Below are positions 1 through 9,200 of a stretch of DNA of 64,000 nucleotides, one piece after another. Positions within the stretch are counted from its first letter, which is position 1, and the number at the start of each line of letters is the position of its first letter. The translations under genes were made by a program, and so were the position numbers. The DNA is taken from positions 3,286,001 through 3,350,000 of the forward strand of contig NZ_BLLB01000002.1 of NCBI RefSeq assembly GCF_010723735.1, written 5' to 3'. This DNA comes from Mycolicibacterium hippocampi. Its GTDB lineage: Bacteria > Actinomycetota > Actinomycetes > Mycobacteriales > Mycobacteriaceae. The notes under the pieces were generated by a model. That model saw nothing but the letters and a program-made list of their open reading frames with translations, was not told the DNA's origin and made no database searches.

Positions 1-926
1 ACGTCCTCCTCGGTCCAGCGTTTGGTGAAGTACTCGCTGGTCTCGATGAGTTCTTCGAACCCTGCTGCGACGTCTTCGCTTTCGATGCCGATGAGATCGC
101 CGAGCTCACCCGTGGTGACTCGGGTGGGGTCGGCGGTGATCCAGTCATAGGCGTCGTTCCACGCGTTCTGGACACCCGCGGCGAGTTCGGGATTCTCGTC
201 GATCCAGCTGTCGCGGGCCATCGCGGTGAGGTTCCACGACCGGCCGCCGGCCGCTGTCTCCCATTCCTGCCACCCCGGGCCCCACACCGGACGCATTCCG
301 TATTCCTTGGCCGCGATGATGGTGTTCGGCTCGGCGGTGAAGACAGCTTCGAGGTCGCCGCGATCGAGTAGTCGCAGGAGGGCGGCCTCCTGCGTGAGCT
401 GCAGATCATACTGCTCTTCGATGTCGAGCTCGGAGAACTCCTCGAGCATCACCAGCGCCGCGGTCATGCCGCCTGAGTCGAGACCGTCGTGCCCGACGCG
501 CATGCCGATCAGGTCCTGCTCGGTTTGGTACGGAGAGTCGCCGCGCACGACAAGGGCGACGTCCTGCACCGCCATCGGAAAGTACGTGGTGACGTCATTG
601 CCCTGGCTGCGCAACAGCGCGGCGGTGAGTGGGTCCCCATCGAACGACACATCGGCGTCGCCCTGGAGGAAGAACTGCGCAGAGGCGTCGCTGGACACCT
701 CGAAGTTCTCCGCGGTGAAGCCGTTGGCCTCGTCGAACCCCTGGTCCTTGATGATCTTGAGCGCCATCGAGCTCAACCCGCCCTCGAGTCCTTGTAGCCG
801 GACGACGGGGGCACCCTGGTCGGGTGGCGCCGGTTCGCTCGAACTGCAGGAGGAGAGGACGAGCCCGGTCGCCACGCCGGCGGCGAGGGCGATCGTTAGA
901 CGGCGACTGAGATGGCGGGATGTCAT
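1..926 (-). CDS. ABC transporter substrate-binding lipoprotein, NitT/TauT-like (3' end outside window)
   Basis: The reading frame is open from an ATG at 926 to the window edge (308 codons), so the C-terminus is missing. CGGAGG (complement of 935-940) lies 8 nt before the ATG. The N-terminus is a lipoprotein signal: two arginines, a hydrophobic stretch and the lipobox LSSC with Cys27. The mature part reads like the SsuA/NMT1 type of periplasmic-binding fold, including a segment FLQGDADVSFDG typical of the substrate cleft region. It should be the membrane-anchored receptor of an importer for a small organic ligand; permease and ATPase would lie to the left. The substrate cannot be told. The divergent GntR gene and the shared palindrome suggest local regulation. 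Confidence 0.85.
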   Translation of the reverse strand, partial: MTSRHLSRRLTIALAAGVATGLVLSSCSSSEPAPPDQGAPVVRLQGLEGGLSSMALKIIKDQGFDEANGFTAENFEVSSDASAQFFLQGDADVSFDGDPLTAALLRSQGNDVTTYFPMAVQDVALVVRGDSPYQTEQDLIGMRVGHDGLDSGGMTAALVMLEEFSELDIEEQYDLQLTQEAALLRLLDRGDLEAVFTAEPNTIIAAKEYGMRPVWGPGWQEWETAAGGRSWNLTAMARDSWIDENPELAAGVQNAWNDAYDWITADPTRVTTGELGDLIGIESEDVAAGFEELIETSEYFTKRWTEED

Positions 927-950
927 GGTGTGTGCCTCCGAAAGGTAGGA

Positions 951-978
951 CATGAGGTCTCATATATGAAACCTCATG
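951..978. promoter_or_regulatory. Palindromic operator between the binding-protein gene and the gntR gene
   Basis: CATGAGGT at 951-958 and ACCTCATG at 971-978 form a perfect 8-bp inverted repeat around a 12-bp AT-rich spacer. It lies in the divergent intergenic region, 25 nt upstream of the lipoprotein start and about 70 nt upstream of the regulator start. FCD-type GntR proteins bind such dyads. Inference: this is the operator of the adjacent regulator, controlling both genes. Confidence 0.5.
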
Positions 979-1049
979 TTTGAGGCATCAGGTGTTTCTG
1001 TGCGGTAAATTGTTTTCACGCCCATGCACGCTTCGAGAGGGAGTCCGCG

Positions 1050-1787
1050 GTGTCATCGTCCTCACTGCCGAAATCCGTCGTGAACAAGACGCTGGGCGTT
1101 CCGGCGCTCGGCCCGAGTCCAATTCGCACCGCTTACACCACGGTGACCGACCGTCTACGCAAGGCCATCATCTCGGGCGAGCTGCCCGGCGGGACACGGC
1201 TGGTTCAGACCGAACTCGCGCAGAGCCTGTCGGTCAGCGTGACCCCGGTTCGAGAGGCGTTGCGCAACTTGATGTCTGAAGGCTTGGTCGACTACAGCCC
1301 CTTTCACGGCGCCACCGTGCACCGCACGTCACGCGCCGAGTTGGAGGACATATACGAGTTGAGATCAGTGCTCATTCCGCTGGCGGTACGAGAAGGCATC
1401 AACAACATCACGGCTGAGGAGCTGGACACGGCCGAGGAACTGGCCCGCCGAATGGAAGCCGAGGCCGACCCGATTGCGTGGGTCGAGCTAAATAGGGAGT
1501 TCCACAAGGTGTTCTATGTTGCAAGCCAACGGCCAAAGGTCTACGAGTTGTTGGTCACGCTCGCCGATTTGTCGTCGCTTTACGTCGGGCTGTCGATCAG
1601 TGGCGACGCCGAGCGTAGAGCTCGCGGGGACGACGACCACGCCAAAATTATCAGGACCTACCGCGCGGGGGATGTGAAGGCCGCGACCGAGATCACTCTG
1701 GTGCACAATCTGGACACCCTCGAGGTGGCCCGGGCGATGCTGGACGAAGCGTCTGGTGGACGATCCGACAAAGCTGCGGAGATCTAG
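1050..1787 (+). CDS. GntR family transcriptional regulator, FCD subfamily
   Basis: The 245-residue protein has an N-terminal winged helix-turn-helix (about residues 25-95, with the GntR hallmark TPVREALRNL) and a C-terminal all-helical FCD ligand domain (about 105-225) with the His/Asp metal-ligand pattern around NREFH. The GTG start is preceded by GAGAGGGAG. It is divergent from the ABC binding lipoprotein and shares an intergenic palindrome, so it probably regulates that transporter and perhaps the convergent oxygenase-esterase pair. Its stop overlaps the stop of the convergent monooxygenase gene in the 4-bp palindrome CTAG (1784-1787). The effector is unknown; FCD members usually sense carboxylates or sugar acids. 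Confidence 0.9.
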   Translation: MSSSSLPKSVVNKTLGVPALGPSPIRTAYTTVTDRLRKAIISGELPGGTRLVQTELAQSLSVSVTPVREALRNLMSEGLVDYSPFHGATVHRTSRAELEDIYELRSVLIPLAVREGINNITAEELDTAEELARRMEAEADPIAWVELNREFHKVFYVASQRPKVYELLVTLADLSSLYVGLSISGDAERRARGDDDHAKIIRTYRAGDVKAATEITLVHNLDTLEVARAMLDEASGGRSDKAAEI

Positions 1788-3283
1788 GACAGGAACCGGT
1801 AGTCGTCGATCGGGAAGCGGCGGCTGCGCCAATAGGCCTCGACCGTGCTCGTGGGCCGCAGCGGAACGTCGCCGTGCTGGTCGAAGTAGTAGCTGTTGGC
1901 CAACCGGCAGCTGTCCTGCCAGAAGATCTGACGATGCCGCTTGCGCATCATCTCGGCGAAATAGCGGTCGTTGGCCTCCGGGCGCACTTCCACCCGGGTG
2001 GCCTGTCGTCGGCGCGCGGTGTCGAGGCACCTGACGATGTGGTGGGTCTGTGCCTCGATCAGCGCGAAGTACGACGAGCCGACGTAGCCGTACGGGCCGA
2101 AGACGGTGAAGAAGTTCGGGAACCCCGGGACGCTCACCCCTTCGTAGGCCTGCAGTCGGTGCTCTTCCCAGAACCGACTCAGCGAGCGTCCCCCCGGGCC
2201 GGTCACCGGGAAGGTGGGCCCCGAGGGTTTGTCGTCGAGTGCCGAGAACACCTTGAAGCCCGTCGCCAGAATCAGCACGTCGACCTCGTGCAGGTTGCCG
2301 TCGGCGGTGGCGACACCCGACCCGGTGATCTTGTCGATGGGCTCGGTCACCAGGTCGACGTTCTCGCGGTTGAACGTCGACAGGTAGGTGTTGTGGAAGC
2401 CGGGGCGCTTGCAGCCCACCGCATAGCGGGGCGTCAGTTTGTCCCTGACGGCCGGGTCGGCGACCTGCTTGCGCAGGTAGGCCCTGCCCACCGCGTCCAT
2501 CCGCTGCGCCAGCGGGTTCACGGTGAAGTACTGTGCGGCCAGCGGGAACGTGAACTCCACGTAGGCCTGGCTGAGCAGCCGCTGCAGGGTCCTGCCGAGC
2601 GGCAGCCGCATCATCCGCCGCGCCGCGCCGGGCAACGGGACGTCGAACTTCGGGAAACACCAGATCGGTGTGCGCTGAAACACCGTCAGGCGCTCGACGA
2701 TCGGCGCGATCTCGGGTATCACCTGCACCGCGGAGGCGCCGGTACCGATGACGGCGACGCGTTTGCCCGCCAGCGCCTGGTCGTGATCCCAGCGCGCGGT
2801 GTGCACGGTCGCTCCGGCGAACGAGTCGACGCCGGGGATGTCAGGCGAGTTGGGGACGGTCAACACTCCGCTGGCGTTGACGAGAAATCGGGCGGTGACG
2901 GTCTCGGCCGTCGCGGCGCCTTCGAGCCGGATGCGCCAGAACCCTTGTGAATCATCAAAATCTGCGCTCAGCACCTTGGTGCCGAAGCGGATCTTCGGCC
3001 GCAGACCGTACTTGTCCACGCAGTGTGCAGCGTAGGATTGCAGCTCGTCCCCGGGTGCGTAGGTGCGCGACCACGAGTTGCTCTGCTCGAACGAGAACTG
3101 ATACGAGAACGACGGAATGTCCACGGCAATACCGGGATAGGTGTTCCAGTACCAGGTGCCGCCGGGACCGTCGCCGGCCTCGGCGATGAGGTAGTCACCC
3201 ATCCCCGACCGGTCCAGTCCGATCGCCGTCCCGATGCCGGAGAACCCGGCACCGACGATCAGGACCTCGTGGTCGGGCGACAT
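1784..3283 (-). CDS. Flavin-containing Baeyer-Villiger-type monooxygenase
   Basis: 499 residues, the usual length of type I Baeyer-Villiger monooxygenases. An N-terminal FAD-binding GAGFSGIG motif follows residue 10, and the NADPH-binding GTGASAVQV lies near residue 180. Between them is FAGATVHTARWD, which matches the family fingerprint FxGxxxHxxxW. The enzyme should convert ketones to esters or lactones using NADPH and O2. The esterase gene directly upstream on the same strand ends 5 bp before this start, which fits a pathway that oxidises a ketone and then hydrolyses the ester. A TAGTGT box (complement of 3290-3295) lies 6 nt upstream of the ATG, so an internal leaderless promoter is possible. 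Confidence 0.88.
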   Translation of the reverse strand: MSPDHEVLIVGAGFSGIGTAIGLDRSGMGDYLIAEAGDGPGGTWYWNTYPGIAVDIPSFSYQFSFEQSNSWSRTYAPGDELQSYAAHCVDKYGLRPKIRFGTKVLSADFDDSQGFWRIRLEGAATAETVTARFLVNASGVLTVPNSPDIPGVDSFAGATVHTARWDHDQALAGKRVAVIGTGASAVQVIPEIAPIVERLTVFQRTPIWCFPKFDVPLPGAARRMMRLPLGRTLQRLLSQAYVEFTFPLAAQYFTVNPLAQRMDAVGRAYLRKQVADPAVRDKLTPRYAVGCKRPGFHNTYLSTFNRENVDLVTEPIDKITGSGVATADGNLHEVDVLILATGFKVFSALDDKPSGPTFPVTGPGGRSLSRFWEEHRLQAYEGVSVPGFPNFFTVFGPYGYVGSSYFALIEAQTHHIVRCLDTARRRQATRVEVRPEANDRYFAEMMRKRHRQIFWQDSCRLANSYYFDQHGDVPLRPTSTVEAYWRSRRFPIDDYRFLS

Positions 3284-3287
3284 GGAC

Positions 3288-4211
3288 TCACACTAGCGCG
3301 GCCCGCAGCGCGCGGAGGCCGCGTTCGGCAGCCTCCGTGGCCGCCGGCACCACACCGGCGTAGGCGACGTATCCGTGCACCAGAGACTCCGCGTGGTGCA
3401 GTTCGACAGGAACTCCCGCCTCGGCGAGCAGTTCGGCGTACCGGATCCCGTCGTCGCGCAGCGGGTCATGGCCGGCCACCGCGATGTAGGCCCCCGGAAG
3501 TCCCGACAGGTCGCCTCGCGCAGGTACGAGCGTGGCCGGCGGTTCGCTCAAGTCGGCGTCACCGACGTACCAGCGGGTGAAGCCCTTGCACGCCGCCAGG
3601 GACAGGATGGGCGCGTCGGCGTTCTCGGTGAACGACGACAGTGAGGTGTCGAACGTCGTGGAGGGATACCAGAGCAGCTGAAACCGCAACGGGGTACCTG
3701 CATCTCGCGCCAATTGCGCGACCACGGCGGTGAGGTTTCCACCGGCGGAGTCGCCCGCCGCGGCCACCCGGGCGGGATCGACGCCGAGCTGTCCGGCATG
3801 CGAGAACACCCACCGGGTAACCGCCCACACGTCGTCGACGGCGGCGGGGTAAGGATGCTCGGGTGCCAGTCGGTAGTCGACAGACACCACCACTGCCTCG
3901 GTGGCGGCCGCGTGCAGCCGGGCTGTGCCGTCGTAGGTGTCCAGATCGCCGACCGACCAGCCGCCGCCGTGGATGAAGACCACCGCGGGCAGCACCGCTT
4001 TGTCTGACGGCGGACGGTAGACGCGTACGGCGATCGGTCCGGCCGGCCCGTCGACGCTGCGGTCCTCGGCTGTCACCTCGGGATGCAGCGGCGTGCGGGG
4101 GAGTTCAGCGAAGCGCCGGCGGGCCTCCTGCGGACCGCCGTCGGTCGTCAGCTGGAACGGAACAGCCTCGAGCACCTTCTGCAGGACGTCATCCACGGAC
4201 ATGGAAAACAC
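3288..4211 (-). CDS. Alpha/beta hydrolase, hormone-sensitive-lipase type esterase
   Basis: About 307 residues with the HSL-family oxyanion motif HGGG, the nucleophile elbow GDSAGGN, the acid segment AGHDPLRDD and the catalytic His in LVHGY near the C-terminus. Members hydrolyse short- and medium-chain esters. It is the first gene of a two-gene minus-strand unit with the Baeyer-Villiger monooxygenase, so ester or lactone hydrolysis after ketone oxidation is the likely role. Start choice: GTG at 4211 or, more plausibly, ATG at 4202 (MSVDD); no convincing ribosome binding site separates them. Confidence 0.88.
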   Translation of the reverse strand: MFSMSVDDVLQKVLEAVPFQLTTDGGPQEARRRFAELPRTPLHPEVTAEDRSVDGPAGPIAVRVYRPPSDKAVLPAVVFIHGGGWSVGDLDTYDGTARLHAAATEAVVVSVDYRLAPEHPYPAAVDDVWAVTRWVFSHAGQLGVDPARVAAAGDSAGGNLTAVVAQLARDAGTPLRFQLLWYPSTTFDTSLSSFTENADAPILSLAACKGFTRWYVGDADLSEPPATLVPARGDLSGLPGAYIAVAGHDPLRDDGIRYAELLAEAGVPVELHHAESLVHGYVAYAGVVPAATEAAERGLRALRAALV

Positions 4212-4315
4212 CGTACGCAGCCGGTCGCGGGCAGCTGAGGTAGGACCCCATGACGGTGCCCTGTCCCGGACAATGGAGCAGCGGGAACGGAATTTCCAGA
4301 GGAAGAGGGACTGCG

Positions 4316-5215
4316 GTGAGGATGCTGCGACGCCATCGTGGGTCGGCCGACGGACGGGCTGCTGGGCGACCGATCTCGCTCGCGCCGCTGACGGTTCTGG
4401 AGCTCAGTCCTCCCGAGCTGGTCGCCTGTGCCGCCGAGGCGGGCTATGACGGCGTCGGGCTGCGGCTCATCCGCGCAACCGCCGAGGAGCCGGTCCGGCC
4501 GACCATCGGCCGCACACCGATGATCCGGGAAACGCGCCGGCGCTTGGACGACACCGGGCTGTTCGTGCTCGACATCGAGGTGCTGCGGTTGCGCCCCGAC
4601 ACCCGCGTGCGCGACGATTTCGGCCCGTTCCTGGAGACCGGGGCGTACCTCGGTGCCTCACAGGTTCTGGTGACGGGCAACGATCCCGACCATTCGCGGC
4701 TGGGCGACAATCTCGCCCAGCTGGCTCACCTGGCCCGCGACTTCGGTGTGGTCCCCAACCTCGAGCCGATGCCGTGGACCGAGGTACGTGACCTCGACGA
4801 GGCAGCGAGGATCCTGCAGCGCTGCGCCGGTAGCGGGGCCGGGGTCCTCGTGGACGCCATTCACGCCGGGGTCCTCGTGGACGCCATTCACTACGACCGC
4901 GCGCTGACCACCACCGCCGATCTCGCGGCGCTGCCCCCGGAATGGGTGCACTACGTCCAGATCTGCGATGGGGTGCTGCCTCGCCCGACATCGGTGGAAG
5001 AGTTGCGCTTTCAGGGCCGCAATGCCCGCCTGCTGCCCGGGGAAGGTGGCATCGACATCGTGGCCATGCTGCAGGCGCTGCCGTGCGTCCCGGTCAGCGT
5101 CGAGGCGCCGGTCCGATGGCGAGCGCCGGCGGGGGTGCGGGCCCGGGCGGCGTTGCGTGCGGCCCGCGACGTCGTTTCGCGGGCGGACGCCGGGCGACTA
5201 CGTTTGTCGGCGTGA
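4316..5215 (+). CDS. Sugar phosphate isomerase/epimerase-like TIM-barrel protein
   Basis: Xylose-isomerase-like TIM-barrel fold: strand motifs such as DIEVLRL, LVTGND, PNLEPMPW and VLVDAIH carry the expected acidic metal-ligand residues. I chose GTG at 4316 because AGAGGAAGAGGGA ends 5 nt upstream; an in-frame start at 4250 is possible. The protein contains a direct 9-residue duplication (AGVLVDAIH twice) from a perfect 27-bp tandem repeat at 4838-4891. It adds a strand-loop copy beside a metal-binding strand and may harm the fold. The stop overlaps the GTG start of the next gene (GTGA). The substrate is unknown; relatives act on inosose, hydroxypyruvate or ketohexoses. Confidence 0.78.
   Translation: MRMLRRHRGSADGRAAGRPISLAPLTVLELSPPELVACAAEAGYDGVGLRLIRATAEEPVRPTIGRTPMIRETRRRLDDTGLFVLDIEVLRLRPDTRVRDDFGPFLETGAYLGASQVLVTGNDPDHSRLGDNLAQLAHLARDFGVVPNLEPMPWTEVRDLDEAARILQRCAGSGAGVLVDAIHAGVLVDAIHYDRALTTTADLAALPPEWVHYVQICDGVLPRPTSVEELRFQGRNARLLPGEGGIDIVAMLQALPCVPVSVEAPVRWRAPAGVRARAALRAARDVVSRADAGRLRLSA
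4838..4891. repeat. Perfect 27-bp tandem duplication inside a coding sequence
   Basis: Two identical, directly adjacent 27-bp copies (4838-4864 and 4865-4891) begin GCCGGGGTCCTC and keep the reading frame, duplicating nine residues. The identity at all codon positions implies a recent slippage or recombination event, or an assembly artefact. Confidence 0.9.
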
Positions 5216-6231
5216 CCTCGCGTTTGGTCGAGAATTCGGTACAGCATCGCCGTGGGCCGGTGCGCACAGCGGTCGGTGTTGTCGGTCTGGCTGCCGCGGC
5301 AGGTGCGGGCATCGGGGTGGCGGCGCACTTCTTCGGTCCGGTCAGCACGGTGGTGACTCTGCTGGCCTCGTTCAGCCCGTTGTTCGCGGTGCTGGCGGCG
5401 TTGTCCGCGGTGCTGTTGGCCGTTGCCCGGCATCGGGTTGCGGCCGCGGCGGCGCTGCTGGTGGCGGTCGTCGGCGTGGCCGCACAACTGCCGCTCTACC
5501 TCGGCGATGCGCCGTCGGAGACGACGCCGGGGCCGCAGCTGCGGTTGTTGCAGGCCAACATTCGGCTAGGTGAAGCCGACCCGCACGCACTGGCCGCACG
5601 GGTACGCCGTGACCACGTCGACGTACTGACCGTCGCGGAACTGACGGAGGCCGCCGTCGGCCGGTTGGCGGCCGCAGGGCTGGAGCGCACGCTGCCGTTC
5701 ACCTATCTGCGGCCACGCGAAGGCGGTGGGGGAGAGGGCATCTACTCACGACACCCGCTGTCGGAGCGGCGAATGCTGCCCGGGCTGCGCCACACCAACC
5801 TGCGCGCCACCGTCGACCTGCCCGGTGCCGAACCCGTCGCCGTGTACGCGCTGCATCCGTTGCCGCCCTATCCCGAGCCGGCCTGGCGCTGGGCGGTCGA
5901 GCTCGACCGGATCGGTGCGATTCTGGCCGCCGAGGGTCTTCCGTTGGTCGTCGGTGCCGACTTCAACTCGACCTACGATCACGAGCGGTTCCGCAATCTG
6001 CTCCGCGCAGGTGAGCGGGACGGGGCACCGCTGCTCGACGCGGCCGAGTATCTGGGATCGGGCATCGTCGCCACCTATCCGGCGGACCGGGGGTTCCCCG
6101 CTGTGCTGGCGATCGACCGGATCCTGACCCGCGGCGGCACGCCGACGTCCTTCGAGCGTGTCGACCTACCGGGGTCCGACCACCACGGTGTGCTGTCGGA
6201 CGTATTGCTGACACCGGCGGATCAGCGCTGA
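5212..6231 (+). CDS. Membrane-anchored endonuclease/exonuclease/phosphatase-family protein
   Basis: 339 residues from GTG 5212, which overlaps the previous stop. A TACGTT box ends 7 nt before this start, so a leaderless transcript is also possible. Residues about 15-90 form three hydrophobic helices. The rest is an EEP (DNase I-like) domain with LLQANIR near its start, VGADFNS in the middle and the catalytic GSDHHGV near the C-terminus. Such proteins hydrolyse phosphodiesters or phosphomonoesters outside the membrane; the substrate is not visible. Its 3' end overlaps the convergent flippase-NRPS gene by 10 bp. Confidence 0.85.
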   Translation: MTSRLVENSVQHRRGPVRTAVGVVGLAAAAGAGIGVAAHFFGPVSTVVTLLASFSPLFAVLAALSAVLLAVARHRVAAAAALLVAVVGVAAQLPLYLGDAPSETTPGPQLRLLQANIRLGEADPHALAARVRRDHVDVLTVAELTEAAVGRLAAAGLERTLPFTYLRPREGGGGEGIYSRHPLSERRMLPGLRHTNLRATVDLPGAEPVAVYALHPLPPYPEPAWRWAVELDRIGAILAAEGLPLVVGADFNSTYDHERFRNLLRAGERDGAPLLDAAEYLGSGIVATYPADRGFPAVLAIDRILTRGGTPTSFERVDLPGSDHHGVLSDVLLTPADQR

Positions 6232-9200
6232 ACCCTGGCCTCGGCGACAAGATCGACGACGCGGCCGACATGGGGCGCCCGGACCACCGAGTCGTGGTCG
6301 CAGTTGACCCGACGGACGGTGAGTTCCCCGGGGAGCACCAGCGGCCACACCCGCTCGTCGTCCCGGTTGAAGCTGCTGAGTACCAACAGCGTTCGTCCGC
6401 CGTAGGGACGTGGTCGGTGCAGGCGGCCCACCCGGACACCGACTTCGCGCAGCGCTTCGGTCTTCCGCTCGGGGGTGTTCTCCACCAGGCCCGCCACCGG
6501 CAGCAGCAGCCGTCGCCGCCACAGCCGGCCGCGACTCATCGCGGGTTCTTCCAACAGGGCCGACGCGATCACCCCGGGTAGGGTCTTGCGTGCGTGGCGC
6601 ACCGTTCTGGTCGGAAGAAACGGATCAAGCATCGCGACCAGTTCGACGTCGTGGCCCATCGCCTCGAGGCGGTTGGCCACGTCGATCGCGATGAAAGCCC
6701 CCAGCGAGTGACCGATGAGCGTGTACGGGCCCTGCGGTTGCAGCTTGAACAGATCGCGCAGGTGTCGTCGAGCGGCGCGGGCCACCGTCCAGTCGGGGAA
6801 ACCACGGTTCTCCAGTCCGTGGGCCTGGAACGCGACGACCGCGGCGGCTGCGTGGACACGATGGGCGAAGGCAGCGAAAGACAGCGCCGACGCTCCTGCG
6901 CCCGCGAAGCAGAACAGGGTCTCGGTGGTGGATCCGGTCGGCGGTCGCAACAGCACTGTCGTCGACGCGATCTCACCCGTCGGGTCTGTCGTGCGTCCTT
7001 CGCGGCGGGCACCGACGATCTCGGCGAACTGAGCCACCGTCGGAGCGCCTGCAAGATCCGCCGTGGTGAGGCGCAGGCCGTGACCGCCGCCGAGTTGGCC
7101 GAGCATCTGCTGGACATTGAGCGAATCCCCGCCGAGTGCGTAGAAGTTCTCGGTGCGCCCGACTTCGTCGAGACGCAGCACGTTGGCCCACACCGCGGCG
7201 ATCTGGGTCTCCAGCCCCGGCATGGCAGGTTCGATGGCTCCGCGGGTCGGGACGGGCAAAGCCAGGCGGTCGACCTTGCCGCGTTCGTTTCGCGGAAGAG
7301 CTTCGAGCATCACGATGTTGGTGGGCACCATCCATGCGGGCAGCCGGGTGTGCAGTTGTGCTCGGAGATCTGCGACGGCGGGGCTGCGTTCTCCCGGCGC
7401 CGGTGCGACATATGCGGTCAGGACCCGGGTTTCGGCGACCGCGTCCGCGACCACCAGCGCTTCGCGTATTCCCGGGCATTCCAGCAACGTTGCCTCCACC
7501 TCGGCCGGTTCGACCAGGTAGCCGCGGATCTTGACCGCCGCGTCCATCCTCCCGAGGATCGTCAGGACGCCGTCGGCGGTGATCCGTGCGCGGTCATTGG
7601 TGACGAAAGTCCGGCTGCCGTCCGGGTTCTCGACGAAGCCCGTGGTAGCGGCGCCGGGGTCGAGGTAGCCGGCGGCCAGATACGGCGAGGTGACCGTCAG
7701 GCGTCCGTGCCCGTCGATGTCGAGGGTTTTGTGAGGTGTCGCCACGCCGGCGGGAACGACTCCCGCCGGAATGTCATCGCCGGGCCGGATGTCGTGGTGG
7801 GCGATCCCGAGCGTTTCCGATGAGCCGGCCCAGTTCGTCAGCACCGCGTTCGGCGCCACGACACGGGCGCGCCGGATGACGTTGCCGTACAGCGGCTCTC
7901 CGGTGGTGACGATGCGCCGTAAGCTGTCCAGCACCCGGGTGCCGGCGACCTCGGTCAGTGACTGCAGGAACGATGGGGTGCACATCACGATGTCGGCCTC
8001 GGTGATCCGCGAAAGCGCGACGTCGGGAGTGCAGTTGCGCGGTTCGATGACGATGACCTCGGCGCCCGACAGCAGTGAGCCGATGAGCACGTTGAGACCG
8101 GCGGCGAAGCTCACCGGCATGCAGAGCGCCACCCTGCGGCCCGCGGTGATCCCGAATCGGTCGCGGTGCAACACCCAGTCGCACAACCAGGTCCCGTTGA
8201 CATGCAGCACCGCTTTCGGTTCACCCGACGAACCGGAGGTGAACTGGATGCTGGTGATCGCCTGGACGTCCGGGACCGGCATCGGCGCTCGGCCGTCGAC
8301 CCCGCCGGCGGGCGGATCCGGCAGGTCCTCGGTGACGACGGTGTCGACATGGTAGCCGCGCTCGGCGAGTGCGCCGACGATGTGTGCGACGCGGTCCCGG
8401 GGGAGGCCGGTGTCGAGCGGCACCAGCGGCGCGCCGGCAGCGAAGCAGCCGAGCATCACAGCTGCGGTATCCGGGTCGAGGTCGCGGATCAGCGCTACCG
8501 GCGCTTCCGGGCGTGGCCGGTTGTGCAGTGCAGCAGTCCACTTCGAGGCAGCACGGGCGAGGTCTCGGTAGCTGACGGAGTCGTTCTCGGTGCGCAGGGC
8601 AACGTGGTCGGCGCGCTGTTCGGCGACCTCGGCGAACCGTTCGCTGACCGAGCGATGTCGGACGGAGTCGTCGACGACGGGAGCCTGCCGCGTGGTTGTT
8701 GCCGTCCCGGCATTGACGGGCTCCGGGCGGGGGGTGCTCACGGCGCTACGGAGCAGTGCGACCGTCGGGCCCACCAGGATGAGCGTGCACATCATCTCGG
8801 CCGCGAGGTAGGTGTAGCCGACGGCGTTGATTCCCCAGTGGGGCAGGGTCACGATGACGCCGGCCACCACGACGATTCCGAGCATGACCTGTGCGGTCAC
8901 CGCGAGGCGGAGCCTGCGCCGGAGCCGGGCCAGTGCCGTGTAGATCGTCATCAACGCCACCGAGGGCAGGGTGAAGGCCATGATGCGGATCAGCGTCGTA
9001 CCGTGCTCGGCGTAGTCCGGCCCCAGAATGCTGAGGATGAGCGGCGCGGCGACGAGCAGGGCCAGGCACCCGGCCACCGCGGCACCCCCGCAGAGTAGTA
9101 CGAATCGCATTGTGCACGAACGCAGATCGGCGCCCGGTGTGGACGCGGTTGCGACGAACGGCGCGGCGGTGGCACCGATCAGGATTCCGAGCGTGTTGAC

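Noticed and set aside
4942..5211. N-terminal extension of the EEP-family protein by 90 codons
   Set aside because: It lies entirely within the upstream isomerase gene, and GTG 5212 overlaps that gene's stop with a normal start of the membrane domain.
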